From: Sphingomonas citricola
Lineage (GTDB): Bacteria > Pseudomonadota > Alphaproteobacteria > Sphingomonadales > Sphingomonadaceae
NCBI RefSeq assembly: GCF_019429535.1
Contig: NZ_JAHXZM010000008.1
Location: 54,441-118,440, forward strand
Direction of reading: 5' to 3'
DNA: 64,000 nucleotides
Shown here: positions 18,001-26,636 of the stretch, in pieces
Layout of the letters: every line of letters starts with the position of its first letter
Position numbering within the stretch: the stretch's first letter is position 1
The notes under the pieces: model-generated
Database searches by the model: none
Told to the model about the DNA's origin: nothing
What the model saw: only the letters and a program-made list of their open reading frames with translations
Translations under genes and position numbers: made by a program

Positions 18001-21000
18001 GGCACCGACACGCTGATCCAAGCCCGCCGCGCGAGCAGCACAGTAACGCTCGGTACGGTGAAGCTGACCGGGTTCGAGCGTGAGGGCGTACGCGCGCTCG
18101 GCTCCGACACCGTGGTAAACGTTCGCGCCGATGCTCCCTTCACCGGCGACTTGTTGATCGACGGCGACGGTGAGATCGTCAACACTGCCACGATCAATGG
18201 CGCAATTCGTGCGAGCTATTTCAGCAATGTCAGTGATCCTACGCTGACGGACCTGAGCGGTGCGCTTGCCTTGACCAACCAGGGAACGATTGCGAACGGC
18301 GTGTCCGCGACGCTGCGGCGTTTCACGAACGCAGCCTCGGCAACGATCGGCAGCGCGACGTTGAGCGACAATGCGGTTTCGATCGCCGCTGTCGGTGACC
18401 TGGTGTTCGATAATAGCGGGACGATCAGCAGCAACGCTTCGTACAATGCGGTTTACTTAAGCAGTTATGCCGCAGGCGCGATCGCTGCGACCAACCGCGG
18501 AACGATCAACGGCGGACTGAGCGCGTATCAGCAATATGGTTCTAACCGGCCTACGAGCGAGCAGGCGGCGACGATCCAGTCGATGTCGCTAACAAACAGC
18601 GGCACGATCACGGGTGGGGTGTCGACAAGTATTTATCTCGGTTACTTTCAGACCGCCGACCAACCGATCACGTCACAGACGATCTCGCTCACCAACGCTG
18701 GGTCGATCGAAGGCGGCGTTTTTGCGAACATCGGATCATTCTACTCATTGGGGCAGAGCGAGCCGGTCACCACGCAGGCGATCACGCTGGCAAACAGCGG
18801 CACGATTACCGAAGGTGTGTACGCGGTTATCCAGCCGAACCGTTACACGGTGTCGCAGGATCAATCCCCGACGCAAACAATTGCGCTGACGAACGACGGT
18901 ACGATCACCAGCGGGTCGAACTCGGCAGTGCTGCTCGGCGTTAATCTCGGCTATTCGTCGACGGGTAACATTTCGCTTGCGAACAGCGGAGCGATCGAAG
19001 CGACTGCTGCAGGCGGCAATGGCGCCAGCGTGTACATGAACACGTTGAACATCGATGGTGGCGCCGGTGCGATCGCGGTCAGCAACAGCGGTACAATACG
19101 CGCGAATGCCGGCGGCAACGTGGAGAGTTTCTTCGACATCGATGGCACGACGTCGCGCTACACGGACTTAGCTGTGGCGCTCTATGTCGGCCCTGCGAAG
19201 GGTATCACCACAACCGTCAGCAACACCGGAACCATCGAAGCGACCGGCAATCAATCGACGGCGGTCATGAGTATCGGGGCGACCGCGGGGTTGGCGTTGA
19301 CCAACGCGGGCACGATCCGTGGCAGTGCAGGCACGTTGCTGGACGAAAAGGACGAGGCCATCCGCGACGGCAGCCGTTTCGTCGCCGGTGCGATCCAAAC
19401 CTATGGCGGCGGGGACGACCGCATCACCAACACCGGCACGATCATCGGATCGGTCGCGTTGGGCGCGGGCAACGACCGGATCGACAATCTCGGCCGGATC
19501 GAAGGCGACGTCTTCCTCGGCGACGGCGACGACACCTTCCTGCACCGCGCGAGCGCGGTGCTGATCGGCACGGTCGACGGGGGACTCGGCACCGACAGCC
19601 TCATCATCGACGCGACCGGGGGCGGCGCAGTCAACGGCGACCAGTTCGTCAATTTCGAACGTTTCTCTCAGATCGGCGAGGGTAATGTCGCCTATTCGGG
19701 CAACTTCCGGTTCGACACGATCGGCGTGTCGGGCAGCACGATCACCGTCGCGGCGGGGCAGACGCTCGCCAGTGCGGGCGCGATCACCATCACCGGCAGC
19801 GACGCGGCCGAGCTCGTCGACAATCGCGGGACCATCGCGGGCGGCGTCGCGCTGGGTGGCGGCAACGACCGCGTCGACAACCGCGGCACCATCGCAGGGA
19901 CGGTGTCGCTCGGTGACGGCGACGACGTGTTCGTCGACTATGCCGGCAGCAACGCCGGACTGGTCGACGGTGGGGCAGGTACCGACCTGTACCGCGTCAT
20001 CCTCGCGGGCAATCGTACCGGCATCGGCCAGCGCACCGGGTTCGAACGGTTGTCAGTCGAGGGGCAGGGCACACTGGCGCTGACGCTCGATCAACCCTTC
20101 GATCAGATCGCGCTGGCGGGCACCGGACTGGACCTGACGCTCGGCGGGTTCACCATCGGGCAGGTGACGGGCAGCGATGCGGCCGAGACGCTGCGGGTCG
20201 ACGGCGACGTGGCGTCGGTCCAGCTCGGCGCGGGCGACGACGTCCTGGCGCTCGGCACGACGCGCGCGGCCGGCAATTATGCCGGGGGTGCGGGTAGCGA
20301 CACGCTGCGCTTCACCGCCAATGCGCCCGTCACGCTGGTCGGCACCGCGACCGGGTTCGAGCAGGTGACGCTCGCGGGCAATGCGCTGACGATCGCCGGC
20401 ACGCTCGGCAGCGCGAACGCTTCGCTCGCGTTCGACGATGGCGCGCAGCGCATCGAGGTCGCGAACGGCGGTACGCTCGCGGGCGTGATCGATCTGGGTG
20501 CGGGCAACGATGCGCTGCGGCTCGCAGCGGGATCGACCCTCGCCGGCACCGTCTCGGGTGGTGCGGGCAGCGACAGTGCGACGCTGGTGCTGGCGGGCGA
20601 CCGGGCGCTGGCGGCGGGTGTGCTGCGCGACTTCGAGCTACTGGCCAGCGAGGGCAATGGCACGCTGACGTTGACCGGCGCACAGACATGGCAGCGCATC
20701 GCCGCCGGCACCGATCTGGCAGTCGCAGGCGACGGCGTGCTCACCGCCGACCAGGTGCAATTCGGCGCACGCGACGATCGCTTCACGATCGCGGGACGCT
20801 TCGCGGGCCAGGTCGATGGTGGTGCAGGCAGCGACACGATCGCGGTATCGGGCGGCAGCGCAAGCACGCCGGTTGCCTTCTCGGGCGTCGCCAACATCGA
20901 ACGTTACGTCCAATCGGGCGGCTTCGCGACGATGTCGGGCAATGCCGCACTCGGCCTCGTCAACCTGTCGGCCGGCCGGCTGGTGGGGCTGACCGGTTCG

Positions 21001-22482
21001 ATCATCAACGCGAGCCAGATCAATGTCGCGCAGGGCGCGACCTTCGGCTCGGGCGGGACGGTCAACGGCAATTTGGCGATCGCGGGCACGCTCAGCCCGG
21101 GGGCAGGCATCGGCACGATGACCGTCAACGGCAACGTCGCGCTCGCGGGCACGTCGGTGTCGGCGTTCGAGATCGCACCGACCGGCGCCGACCGGTTGCA
21201 GGTCAACGGATCGGTATCGATCGCGAACGGCGCGACGCTGCAGCTCACCACCAGCGGCGCGATCCGTCCCGGCACCTCCTACGACCTCGTCGTGGCGACC
21301 GGCGGGATCAACGGCAGTTACACGACGATCCAGAAGCCCGACACGCTGTTCGGTTTCGTCGTCCAGCGCGCCGACCGGATCCAGCTGCTTGGCCAGTTCC
21401 TGGGTGGCGCGGGCTTCTCGCCGCAGGTGCAGCGCTCGATCGCTTATGCCAACACCACGCTACAGGCGCAGGCCGCGACGAGCCCGCTGTTCGCGGCCTT
21501 GCCCGCGCTGCTCAACGCCGATGGATCGTCGAACGCGCGGGCATTCGCGCAGCTGACGCCGGAAGCCTATGCCTCGGCGACGCAAGCCGGTGTCGACAAT
21601 GCACTGACGCTCGCGAGCGCGGCGCGCAGCCCCGCCTTTGCGACCATGCAGGAGGATCCGGGTCTGTTCACCTTCGCGCAGACGGTGGGCCAGTGGCACA
21701 CGTTGGGCGACGATCCCGCGGAAGGGACCGCCAAGGCGCGCACGCGCAGCTACGGCTTCCTGGGTGGTCTGGGCTACGGCAATGCCGAGCTCGCCGTCGG
21801 TGCGTTCGGAGGGTACCTGAACACGCATCAGTCGATCGACGCACTGGGTGCGGTGACCAAGAACGACGGCTTCGTCGCGGGCGCACATGCGCGCTACGCC
21901 GGCGCGGACGGCTTGGGCATCACCGCTTCCGTGCTCTACGACGGCGGGCAGGCGGATACGGTGCGCGCGCTGCCGGGCGCGGCACGCGCGGCCGGGCGCT
22001 ACGATCTCCACAGCTGGGTCGGCGACCTGTCGGTCAGCTACGCGATCGACATGGCAGCCGACTGGTCGCTGCGCCCGCGTGCGGGTGTCACCTATCTGCG
22101 CACGACACGTGACGGCGTGGCAGAGGCGGGCGGCGCGTTCGCGCTCAACGTGGCGCGCGATCGCCACGTGTCGGGCTTCGTCGACGGTGGAGTGACGCTC
22201 GCACGAAGCGACGCTTCACCCGCACCGTTCCGGCCGTACGTCAGCCTGGGTGTTCGCTATCAGGTGGAGGGACGCCGCACCGACGCGGTCGGCGCTTATG
22301 CCGGCGGGCCGCTCGACCTGGTCGCGTTCGGCGCGCAGCGTGCCCGCGCGGTCGGCACTGCTGCGGCGGGCATGTCCTATCGACTGGCGGGCGGGCTCGA
22401 CCTGTTCAGCACGGTCGCCGCGCAGACCGGGCGCGACGATCATCAGGAATCGATCAGCACCGGCGTGCGGCTGCGCTTCTGA
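15073..22482 (+). CDS. Giant autotransporter with RTX-like passenger repeats
   Basis: 2469 residues, behind a GGGGGA ribosome site. A signal peptide (about 1-35, ending GGPAEA) precedes a passenger of some 2100 residues built from imperfect Asn/Gly/Thr repeats (NSGTI, NAGTI, TNTGTI), the pattern of a right-handed beta-helix. At least eight places carry glycine/aspartate pairs resembling RTX calcium sites, such as LGAGNDRIDN plus GDGDDTF and VDGGAGTDL. From about residue 2200 a twelve-strand autotransporter barrel follows (GFLGGLGYGNAELAVG, YVSLGVRYQVEGR), ending in RLRF. It should be a type Va secreted adhesin. No subtilisin or other catalytic motif is evident. The second half is richer in G+C than the first. 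Confidence 0.9.
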   Translation: MNLNGALRGQRVRRYALGTSGIALAMVLGGPAEAQCSPDPTTVNGTTNCTGTDDNGLTVTTNGTRVIVAKDAIVRAGTTPAAITLSARDLSLSVAGLVDGDVNKAAVLLTAGAPTTYICTDPYAGPGYFYCTPGTVVTSYPSANASISIAAGGSLTGAQGLVIRRDPANTSGSASAYVTNAGTITGRDGRAILADGAGVSALSLTNTTTGTVNGSVSGAVSYVTNAGRIVAGNNGAIASSQNGFNLYNTGSVTSTGTTATVTGTGYTYVSNAANATIGGSATAISASGVLSLTNTGTINGSVLVTSTGAAVESSTIDTRSGTINGDLTLGAGNDILRARYDVATGRVSSITGSIDGGAGTDTLAIGIDADTTIARAVLPTNFELLGLDLSNNATVTLASSFTAGNGIALSGSGSVVNQAALVTRGPAVTTGFSSYGPIFNNQASITATLDSVDQFAVSLTNKLTNSGTITAVNGAGVRASSQLDNSGTITASGTGAALDYATLNNSGTIRSSAGVGVTLYSYGVESTNSGIIAGATTGLSLSSGRLTNTGTISGGVTGALVGGTLINAAGGTVTGGTVAVASNGGARLVNAGTIIGSVDFTSPYYYDSSSDLFVDDGGSVSGAIRLGGGDDTLVVTLGDTGRPFAGAAGGVDAGAGFDTLRYRVNADASATTALSNGFEGLAFEVANGAALTLAAANGGAGSIGLTGQGSVTLTGSFASSGRSLIDTTILNVAQLTGAGAGETRDLSVINNGTLSISASGANYGFYNLAAILGSDADITNNGTIIVSNAAGTYYPASAISGGVNVSNAGTITLGGGGSAITGAQNVTNTGTITATGTNAVGVSGATTLVNSGTIRSDGTAVQSGYYSNGSIINSGTIESRFGTAVMTSYYGGELVNEAGGTITGLTAVDLSNGGTVVNRGMITGNVAAASYYSYSPATYVSDGGTLTGNLTFGSGQDTLVLFGETSGISGMIDGGDGTDTLIQARRASSTVTLGTVKLTGFEREGVRALGSDTVVNVRADAPFTGDLLIDGDGEIVNTATINGAIRASYFSNVSDPTLTDLSGALALTNQGTIANGVSATLRRFTNAASATIGSATLSDNAVSIAAVGDLVFDNSGTISSNASYNAVYLSSYAAGAIAATNRGTINGGLSAYQQYGSNRPTSEQAATIQSMSLTNSGTITGGVSTSIYLGYFQTADQPITSQTISLTNAGSIEGGVFANIGSFYSLGQSEPVTTQAITLANSGTITEGVYAVIQPNRYTVSQDQSPTQTIALTNDGTITSGSNSAVLLGVNLGYSSTGNISLANSGAIEATAAGGNGASVYMNTLNIDGGAGAIAVSNSGTIRANAGGNVESFFDIDGTTSRYTDLAVALYVGPAKGITTTVSNTGTIEATGNQSTAVMSIGATAGLALTNAGTIRGSAGTLLDEKDEAIRDGSRFVAGAIQTYGGGDDRITNTGTIIGSVALGAGNDRIDNLGRIEGDVFLGDGDDTFLHRASAVLIGTVDGGLGTDSLIIDATGGGAVNGDQFVNFERFSQIGEGNVAYSGNFRFDTIGVSGSTITVAAGQTLASAGAITITGSDAAELVDNRGTIAGGVALGGGNDRVDNRGTIAGTVSLGDGDDVFVDYAGSNAGLVDGGAGTDLYRVILAGNRTGIGQRTGFERLSVEGQGTLALTLDQPFDQIALAGTGLDLTLGGFTIGQVTGSDAAETLRVDGDVASVQLGAGDDVLALGTTRAAGNYAGGAGSDTLRFTANAPVTLVGTATGFEQVTLAGNALTIAGTLGSANASLAFDDGAQRIEVANGGTLAGVIDLGAGNDALRLAAGSTLAGTVSGGAGSDSATLVLAGDRALAAGVLRDFELLASEGNGTLTLTGAQTWQRIAAGTDLAVAGDGVLTADQVQFGARDDRFTIAGRFAGQVDGGAGSDTIAVSGGSASTPVAFSGVANIERYVQSGGFATMSGNAALGLVNLSAGRLVGLTGSIINASQINVAQGATFGSGGTVNGNLAIAGTLSPGAGIGTMTVNGNVALAGTSVSAFEIAPTGADRLQVNGSVSIANGATLQLTTSGAIRPGTSYDLVVATGGINGSYTTIQKPDTLFGFVVQRADRIQLLGQFLGGAGFSPQVQRSIAYANTTLQAQAATSPLFAALPALLNADGSSNARAFAQLTPEAYASATQAGVDNALTLASAARSPAFATMQEDPGLFTFAQTVGQWHTLGDDPAEGTAKARTRSYGFLGGLGYGNAELAVGAFGGYLNTHQSIDALGAVTKNDGFVAGAHARYAGADGLGITASVLYDGGQADTVRALPGAARAAGRYDLHSWVGDLSVSYAIDMAADWSLRPRAGVTYLRTTRDGVAEAGGAFALNVARDRHVSGFVDGGVTLARSDASPAPFRPYVSLGVRYQVEGRRTDAVGAYAGGPLDLVAFGAQRARAVGTAAAGMSYRLAGGLDLFSTVAAQTGRDDHQESISTGVRLRF

Positions 22483-22489
22483 TCATCGA

Positions 22490-22521
22490 CCGGCACCCGC
22501 GATAAACCTCGCGGGTGCCGG
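22490..22521 (+). terminator. Strong hairpin behind the autotransporter
   Basis: A 12-bp perfect stem (CCGGCACCCGCG / CGCGGGTGCCGG) with an 8-nt loop starts 8 nt after the stop codon. No T-run follows, so it may terminate poorly or protect the 3' end of the mRNA. Confidence 0.6.
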
Positions 22522-22746
22522 GTCCATGGATACTGTCGACGAGGCAGCGGGTGCGCCCGATCATTTCTGGCTGACATTCCGAGCGCGGCGTCTCGTCCAA
22601 AACGTTCTCATCGACGGCTGACGGATGGGATGGATTCCAAATCCGTAGTGTCAATTGGTTCCTCCGCCGATCCAAACGAGAAGTTGTCAGCTCGTTACGA
22701 ATAGCGATAATGCCTTATTATCGAAGGTAGCTGTTTAGCACGGAAT

Positions 22747-22778
22747 GAAGGCGCATCGATGTGGATCGATGCGCCTTC
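22747..22778 (-). terminator. Terminator-like hairpin behind galU
   Basis: A 14-bp perfect inverted repeat (GAAGGCGCATCGAT / ATCGATGCGCCTTC) with a 4-nt loop lies 6 nt behind the galU stop on the minus strand. It is followed by a short ATTCC rather than a long T-run, so its efficiency as a terminator is uncertain. Confidence 0.7.
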
Positions 22779-22784
22779 AACGCT

Positions 22785-23654
22785 TCAGCGCAGCAGCGTC
22801 TCCGCGAAGCTGCGCACCGCCGGGCCGATGTCGTCGCGCGCGAGCGCGAGTGCGAGGTTGGCCTGGATGAAGCCCGCCTTGTCGCCGCAGTCGTAGCGCT
22901 CGCCATCGAAGGTGAAGCCGTGGAACGGCTGCTCGCCGATCAGCTGCGCCATCGCGTCGGTCAGCTGGATCTCGCCGCCTGCGCCTTTCTTCTGGCGATC
23001 GAGGATGCGCATGACCTCGGGCTGGAGAATGTAACGCCCTGGGATCATCAGGTTCGAGGGCGACGTGCCCTTTGCCGGCTTCTCGACCAGCGCGGTCACC
23101 TCGGTCAGTCGACCCTCGACCTTGCCCGGCGAGATGATGCCGTATTTGCTCGTTTCCTCGTCGGCGACCTCGAGCGCACCGATGACGTTACCGCCGACCT
23201 GGTTGTACGCTTCCACCATCTGCGCGGTGAAGTTGGGGCGGTCGACCATCAGTTCGTCGGGCAGCAGCACCGCGAACGGCTCGTCACCCACGATCTCGCG
23301 CGCGCACCACACTGCGTGACCCAACCCCAGCGGCTCCTGCTGGCGCACGTAGACGGGGGAGCCGGGTTGCTGGCGGATGCCCTCGATCAGCGACAGGCTC
23401 TTGCCGCGCTCGCGCATTGTCGCCTCGAGCTCGTAGGAGATGTCGAAATGATCCTCGAGCGCACCCTTGCCGCGCCCGGTGACGAAGATGATCTGCTCGA
23501 TCCCCGCTTCCAGCGCTTCCTCGACCGCATACTGGATCAGCGGCTTGTCGACGACCGTCAGCATTTCCTTTGGCATCGCCTTGGTCGCCGGCAGGAAGCG
23601 CGTCCCCAGCCCCGCCACCGGGAACACCGCCTTGCGCACCTTCTTGATCGTCAT
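22785..23654 (-). CDS. galU: UTP-glucose-1-phosphate uridylyltransferase
   Basis: 289 residues from the ATG at 23654; a GTG five codons earlier is possible but adds nothing typical. The nucleotidyltransferase signature VFPVAGLGTRFLPATKAMPK stands at the N-terminus, followed by the GalU-typical VDKPLIQYAVEEA, QIIFVTGRGK and a LPDELMV segment. It makes UDP-glucose from UTP and glucose 1-phosphate in the cytoplasm, feeding polysaccharide, glycolipid and UDP-glucuronate synthesis. It is monocistronic here, far from the polysaccharide genes at 35-64 kb that would use its product. Confidence 0.96.
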   Translation of the reverse strand: MTIKKVRKAVFPVAGLGTRFLPATKAMPKEMLTVVDKPLIQYAVEEALEAGIEQIIFVTGRGKGALEDHFDISYELEATMRERGKSLSLIEGIRQQPGSPVYVRQQEPLGLGHAVWCAREIVGDEPFAVLLPDELMVDRPNFTAQMVEAYNQVGGNVIGALEVADEETSKYGIISPGKVEGRLTEVTALVEKPAKGTSPSNLMIPGRYILQPEVMRILDRQKKGAGGEIQLTDAMAQLIGEQPFHGFTFDGERYDCGDKAGFIQANLALALARDDIGPAVRSFAETLLR

Positions 23655-23844
23655 CTTCTGTCTCAACACTGATTGAACGCCGCTGTGTAGAAGCAGCTTG
23701 TCTCACTGCAAACCGACGATCTGGTGACACGTCGTTCGAATTGTGGATCATAGCTCAGCCATGATTGCTACGAGACATACCATGAGCGCTGATCATTGGC
23801 GCACCGGCAGTCTGCCCTGACGACGTGGTGGGTGTAGGTGCATT

Positions 23845-24939
23845 GTGAGTAACGACGACAATCAACACCATCTCGCACTCGTTCACGCGCGCGACGTGTC
23901 GGCGGAGCTCGCGCGTCATGCCTCGCGCGCGCGCGCGTATATAGAAGCCGCGCGCAGCCCGGCGACCAGGCGCGCCTACGCGGCCGACTGGACGCAGTTC
24001 ACCGACTGGTGCGCCGCGCACGCGCTCTCGCCACTCCCTGCGACACCGGCGACGGTGATCCTGTTCATGACCGCGATGAAGGACGGCGACGCAGCGATCG
24101 ATCCGCCGCGGCCTCCGAAGAAGCTCGCCACGTTGTCGCGCTATCTCGCCGCGATCAACGACCGCCACAAGGAGGCGGGGCTGGTGCCCCCGGCCGAGCA
24201 GAACGGCGGACATTACCTGCGTCGTGCGTTCGCGGGCATCCGCAACACGCACGGCACGCGACCGGAGCAGAAACAGGCCGCGGACGGCGAGCGGCTCGGC
24301 CGCATGCTCGCCGCGATCACCGGCGACGACGTGCGCAGCGTGCGTGACCGCGCGCTCCTCGCGATCGGCATGGCGGCAGCACTTCGGCGCTCGGAACTCG
24401 TCGCGCTCACCTTCACCGACGTGCATTTCGTCCCCGAGGGGCTGCGCATCTTCGTCGCGCGCTCGAAGACTGACCAGGCGGGACAGGGCGTCTGGATCGC
24501 GATCCCGGAAGGGCGGCGTATTCGCCCCAAGGCGCTGCTGCTCGAATGGCTGCGCGTCAGCCGTGTCACCGACGGGCCGATCTTCCGCAAGCTTGCCGAG
24601 GTGCGCGTCGCGCGGCGCGATGCCGCGGGCGAGGTAATCCGCGATGCGAACGGACGCGCCTCGCGCGAATGGCAGGAGGACCGCGTCCAGGCGGCTGCGC
24701 TCAGCCCGCAGAGCGTCGCACTGGTGGTCAAGGCGCGCGCGCGCGACGCCGGGCTCGATCCCGCGCTGTTCGCAGGTCACTCGCTCCGCTCAGGCTTCCT
24801 CACCGAAGCGGCACGCCAGCCCGGCGCCAACATCTTCAAGATGCGCGAGGTCAGCCGCCACAAGTCACTCGACATCCTGGCGGCCTATGTGCGCGAACAC
24901 GACGGCTTTCGCGCTCACGCAGGTGAGCGGTTCTTGTAA
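23845..24939 (+). CDS. Tyrosine-type site-specific recombinase/integrase
   Basis: 364 residues from a GTG start. The N-terminal part (SPATRRAYAADWTQFTDWC) is the SAM-like core-binding domain. The catalytic domain shows all expected residues: Arg in ALRRSEL (about 180), Lys in SKTDQ (about 209), His312-x-x-Arg315 in GHSLRSG, His339 in SRHKS and Tyr348 in AYVREH. It should cut and rejoin DNA by a covalent 3'-phosphotyrosine. No excisionase, phage gene or attachment repeat is seen next to it, so it is an orphan, either the remnant of an element or a resident recombinase. A long antisense frame over it is a shadow. Confidence 0.92.
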   Translation: MSNDDNQHHLALVHARDVSAELARHASRARAYIEAARSPATRRAYAADWTQFTDWCAAHALSPLPATPATVILFMTAMKDGDAAIDPPRPPKKLATLSRYLAAINDRHKEAGLVPPAEQNGGHYLRRAFAGIRNTHGTRPEQKQAADGERLGRMLAAITGDDVRSVRDRALLAIGMAAALRRSELVALTFTDVHFVPEGLRIFVARSKTDQAGQGVWIAIPEGRRIRPKALLLEWLRVSRVTDGPIFRKLAEVRVARRDAAGEVIRDANGRASREWQEDRVQAAALSPQSVALVVKARARDAGLDPALFAGHSLRSGFLTEAARQPGANIFKMREVSRHKSLDILAAYVREHDGFRAHAGERFL

Positions 24940-25041
24940 GTTAAGGCAGCAAATTCCTCCAACACGCAGAAGAACATAGGCGACCCCATGTGCACGCGTT
25001 AAGTGACGCTCATAAGATGAAGGCGTCTGGGGGGACGGGTG

Positions 25042-26061
25042 ATGACGGGGAAAAGCGAGCCGCTGACGCCGCTGGTGTTCGATACGGATCTGGTTCCGCC
25101 GCCCGCGCGCTTCACGGCGTGGCGCTCGGCGCTCAGCAGCCTGGACGTGACGCAGCGCGGCCCCGATCCGTTCGCAGGCTGCGCGCGTCTCTGGATGCTG
25201 GAATCGATGGTGCTGACGCACGCGCGCGTCGATGCGCTGCGCTATGATCGCAACGAAGCACGCGTGCGCGCCGATCTGAAAGACCATCTGGCGGTGGTGG
25301 TGCTGCTGGAAGGTGCATTCACCGGAGATTATGGGCGCGGTGAGCGCGTCTCAGAAGCCGGATCGGTCACCCTGCTCGACATGCGTCACGCCTGCTGGAC
25401 CGACGCGACCCGGCTGGAAGCATTCATCCTGTCGATGCCGCGCGCGTTTCTGCTGCCGATGCTGGAAGGGTGCGATCCCCATGGGCTGATCGCGACGGGC
25501 GGGGCTGCCGCATTATTGACAGGCTTCCTGCGCACGGCGGTAGAGACGCTGCCGCAGCTCACACGCGACCACGCACCCGCGGTCGCGCGCACGATCCGCG
25601 ACCTGCTCGCCGATGCCATTCTCGACGCCTGCCGGCGTGACGCCGCGCACGCGACGCGCGAGGATGCGCTGATCAGCCGCGTGCGCAGCTATATCGACGA
25701 CCATCTGGCCGATCCGATTGACGTGTCCGCGATCTGTTCGGCGCTCGGCGTGTCACGCTCCGCACTCTACCGCGCCTTCGGCGACGGTGCAGGCGAAGGA
25801 GGCGGCGTGCTGCAGCAGGTGCAGCGCCGGCGCCTTCACGCACTGCGCGCGATGCTGGCCGATCCGGACGAGACGCGGCCGATTGCCGAACTGGCCGGCG
25901 CGGTCGGTTTCGCCGACAAGTCGCACCTGACGCGGGTGTTCAAGCGCGAGTACGGCTGCACGCCCGGCGCGTACCGCACGCACGGTCCCGACCCGCAGCG
26001 CGCAATCCCGGTCGAGGATGTGCCACTGGTGTTCGAGCGCTGGACGACGTTGCTGGACTGA
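25042..26061 (+). CDS. AraC-family transcriptional regulator
   Basis: 339 residues from the ATG at 25042, which has a G-rich ribosome site; a GTG directly before it is the alternative. The N-terminal 200 residues resemble the AraC-binding-like ligand domain (a beta-rich part around VVVLLEGAF and GSVTLLDMRHACW). The C-terminal 100 residues hold two helix-turn-helix motifs: IDVSAICSALGVSRSALYRAF, split around a short insert, and IAELAGAVGFADKSHLTRVF followed by KREYGCTPGAYR. It ends 139 bp before csgF on the same strand, so control of the curli operon is a plausible but untested inference. Confidence 0.9.
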   Translation: MTGKSEPLTPLVFDTDLVPPPARFTAWRSALSSLDVTQRGPDPFAGCARLWMLESMVLTHARVDALRYDRNEARVRADLKDHLAVVVLLEGAFTGDYGRGERVSEAGSVTLLDMRHACWTDATRLEAFILSMPRAFLLPMLEGCDPHGLIATGGAAALLTGFLRTAVETLPQLTRDHAPAVARTIRDLLADAILDACRRDAAHATREDALISRVRSYIDDHLADPIDVSAICSALGVSRSALYRAFGDGAGEGGGVLQQVQRRRLHALRAMLADPDETRPIAELAGAVGFADKSHLTRVFKREYGCTPGAYRTHGPDPQRAIPVEDVPLVFERWTTLLD

Positions 26062-26200
26062 TCAACCGCGCCGCCTTCCCGATCCGGGACATGGGACGCG
26101 CAGGCAACGAGATCGGGACGCCCGTCTGATCGACGCGATTTTGGGTCAGGAGTATAGCCACTTCCGGTCCCGGGGGGCGGGGCCCACAGGGGGAGGTCAC

Positions 26201-26632
26201 ATGACCCGCAAGACCGTGAAGGGCATCGTGGGCGGCACTGCCGCGGTGCTCGTTGGCGCAGCCGCGACGCCCGCGACTGCATCGTCACTGATCTATACGC
26301 CGACCAATCCGTCTTTCGGGGGCAGTCCGTTCAACAGCGCGCATCTGCTGGCGACCGCGGAAGCCAACAACCGCTACAAGGACCCCGAAAGCAAGAAGGC
26401 GAGCGACCCTGCGCAGCAGTTCGTCGATCAGCTCCAAAGCCGATTGCTCTCCACCGTCGCGACGCAGATCGCGGACAAGATCTTCGGCGCCAACCCGGCG
26501 GACTCGGGACATTTCGTGTTCGGCGACCAGGTGATCGACTTCGTACGCGGGGTGGAAAGCGTGACGCTGACGATCTTCAATTCGGTTACCAAGACGACCA
26601 CCAAGATCACGCTGCCGCTGCTGGGTGGCTGA
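26201..26632 (+). CDS. csgF: Curli assembly protein CsgF
   Basis: 143 residues from the ATG at 26201, chosen for its GGGGGAGG ribosome site and the signal peptide that follows (cleavage near ATPATA-SS at 27). The mature start SLIYTPTNPSFGGSPFNS is the CsgF signature; in known systems this segment sits inside the CsgG pore. The rest (FVDQLQSRLLSTVATQIADK, then a beta-rich tail) fits the family. CsgF couples curlin nucleation to the outer-membrane pore. It is the first gene of the curli operon, 4 nt before csgG. A longer frame opens at 26018 but overlaps the AraC gene. Confidence 0.93.
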   Translation: MTRKTVKGIVGGTAAVLVGAAATPATASSLIYTPTNPSFGGSPFNSAHLLATAEANNRYKDPESKKASDPAQQFVDQLQSRLLSTVATQIADKIFGANPADSGHFVFGDQVIDFVRGVESVTLTIFNSVTKTTTKITLPLLGG

Positions 26633-26636
26633 AACC

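Larger units (their letters stand above)
22483..22784. other. Intergenic region between convergent genes
   Basis: About 302 bp between the autotransporter and galU, which converge. Apart from the hairpins at its two ends (22490-22521 and 22747-22778) I see no gene or other structure. Confidence 0.6.

Noticed and set aside
15600..19300. CRISPR-like periodicity in the autotransporter gene
   Set aside because: The repeats are short, diverged, in frame and protein-coding (N-x-G-T-I rungs); there are no constant repeats with unique spacers.
20688..22112. A 474-codon second frame inside the autotransporter
   Set aside because: Arg/His-rich shadow in the same strand over the conserved barrel region; the barrel frame is clearly the coding one.
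23755..24780. A 341-codon minus-strand frame opposite the recombinase
   Set aside because: The plus-strand frame has all catalytic residues of tyrosine recombinases; the antisense has no motif.
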